A stretch of 64,000 bases of DNA, taken from NCBI RefSeq assembly GCF_000971135.1, contig NZ_BBLW01000003.1, positions 310,001 to 374,000 of the forward strand, read 5' to 3'. Position numbers and translations under genes: made by a program. Below, piece by piece: positions 63,265-64,000 of this stretch. The notes under the pieces were generated by a model. The model saw only the letters and a list, made by a program, of their open reading frames with translations. It did not search any database and had not been told where the DNA came from. The DNA comes from Demequina phytophila (GTDB lineage Bacteria; Actinomycetota; Actinomycetes; Actinomycetales; Demequinaceae). Each line of letters begins with the position of its first letter. Within the stretch, counting starts at the first letter, position 1.

Positions 63265-64000
63265 TCAGGCCGTGACCGTCGCTCGCGCGCGGACAGTCGC
63301 GGCGAGCGCCGCTGCGCCCAGCGAGATCCATCCGATCGCGATGCCGGTCATCATCACCGCGGGCAGCAGCGCGTGCGAGGCATGCACGAGCGCCCAGAGC
63401 GGGCCGACGTCCGTGAAGGCGCCGGAGGCTTGGGAGAGGCCGAAGCTCGTGTCGGGCGTGCTCCCGCCGAACGCTCCGACCGCGGCGACGAAGCCCACCG
63501 TGATCCCCGCGAGCGTGCCCACCGCGAGCGGCAATGCGAACTCGACGGCACCGGCGAGCCGCGCGGCGCCGTGCGAGAGGCCCATCGCCGTCCGTGCCTG
63601 CCGGTCGCCCCGGTGGGCGGCCGAGCCGGCGATGGCGGTGCCGAACGCGACCGCGGTGAGCAGCGCGAAGACGAGGGCCGCGAGCGCGTACAACGGTCGG
63701 CCGTCCCAGCCCGTCGGTGCCACCATCGCGTCGGACCGCAGCGGCTCGGGTAGCCAGGACGGGATGCCCGAGCCGTACTGAGCCCAGTTGATCAGCGCCT
63801 GTTGGGTGATGAACCAGCCGAACGCGCTCGCGACCAGGGCGAAGACCGTCGCGGGCCCTGCGGCCTGGCGCGGACGCGACACCAGCGCGTGCGCGGCGCT
63901 GAGCGCCCAGGGACGGGCCGACGCCGCCAGCCTGCGGGAAGCGCGGTCGACCACGCGTCGCGCGTACGTCGCCGCCACCGCCAGGGTCAGCGCCCCGGTG
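63265..64000 (-). CDS. FtsX-like ABC permease, C-terminal part, cut by the right edge
   Basis: At least 245 codons remain open to the window edge; the N-terminus lies outside. The visible part has five or six hydrophobic segments. [21 protein letters not shown] fits the conserved cytoplasmic turn of FtsX-type permeases, as in the gene at 55612. It is a second permease of this class within 8 kb and may pair with an ATPase gene beyond the edge. Confidence 0.7.
   Translation of the reverse strand, partial: TGALTLAVAATYARRVVDRASRRLAASARPWALSAAHALVSRPRQAAGPATVFALVASAFGWFITQQALINWAQYGSGIPSWLPEPLRSDAMVAPTGWDGRPLYALAALVFALLTAVAFGTAIAGSAAHRGDRQARTAMGLSHGAARLAGAVEFALPLAVGTLAGITVGFVAAVGAFGGSTPDTSFGLSQASGAFTDVGPLWALVHASHALLPAVMMTGIAIGWISLGAAALAATVRARATVTA

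Overview
The window is about 74% GC with short intergenic gaps. It carries a complete 'conservon' signalling operon, many promoters whose TANNNT -10 box lies 6-7 nt from the start codon (leaderless transcripts), PurS/PurQ/PurL as separate proteins and a bacterial sterol-carrier-like gene after purL. Together these point to a chromosomal segment of a Gram-positive actinobacterium, most likely order Micrococcales; genus is not resolved. I see no phage, insertion sequence, CRISPR array or replication origin.

Layout. 0-7.3 kb: the first codons of a quinone oxidoreductase (cut by the left edge), the conservon (sensor kinase with an extreme Pro/Ala/Glu tail, roadblock protein, DUF742 protein, GTPase), a PIN-like protein and two tRNA-Ser genes. 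7.3-13.4 kb: a TetR regulator, a sugar-nucleotide epimerase/dehydratase, tRNA-Arg, a DUF1992 protein, and a response regulator-histidine kinase-degenerate kinase operon. 13.5-19.9 kb: small membrane and lipoproteins, xth, an SDR, pyrE, LemA flanked by two paralogous membrane proteins, DedA. 19.9-33.9 kb: a purine and central metabolism block (purT, ABC exporter, trmH-like, fba, purA, purD-purC, purS-purQ) interrupted by secreted or lipoprotein genes. 33.9-47.5 kb: LuxR/FAD-oxidoreductase divergent pair, luciferase-like monooxygenase, GNAT-kinase fusion, amidohydrolase, racemase, CueR-CopA copper module, PrsW protease, metZ. 47.5-54.4 kb: a LacI-controlled carbohydrate ABC transporter and GH31 alpha-xylosidase operon. 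54.7-64 kb: rhodanese, VOC protein, FtsX-type permease, phosphoribosyltransferase, purL, sterol-carrier-like protein and a second permease cut by the right edge.

How genes work together. Conservon proteins form a membrane-associated kinase/GTPase module. The purT, purD, purC, purS, purQ, purL and purA products cover much of de novo AMP synthesis, and pyrE adds a pyrimidine step. CueR controls copA through an operator inside its own 3' end. Two identical 14-bp palindromes link the LacI regulator to its own gene and to the sugar uptake operon.

The most unusual signals are non-coding. (1) The 10-mer GGGACGATGC occurs 25 times by eye on the two strands (37 times as the 9-mer GGACGATGC), in near-equal orientations. 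About half of the 10-mers fall in the roughly 7% of the window that is intergenic, and one inverted pair builds the terminator of the xylosidase operon. This resembles the behaviour of DNA-uptake sequences in other phyla. (2) A family of 61-nt intergenic repeats with conserved ends is present at three loci. (3) A roughly 170-nt imperfect inverted duplication lies downstream of purA.
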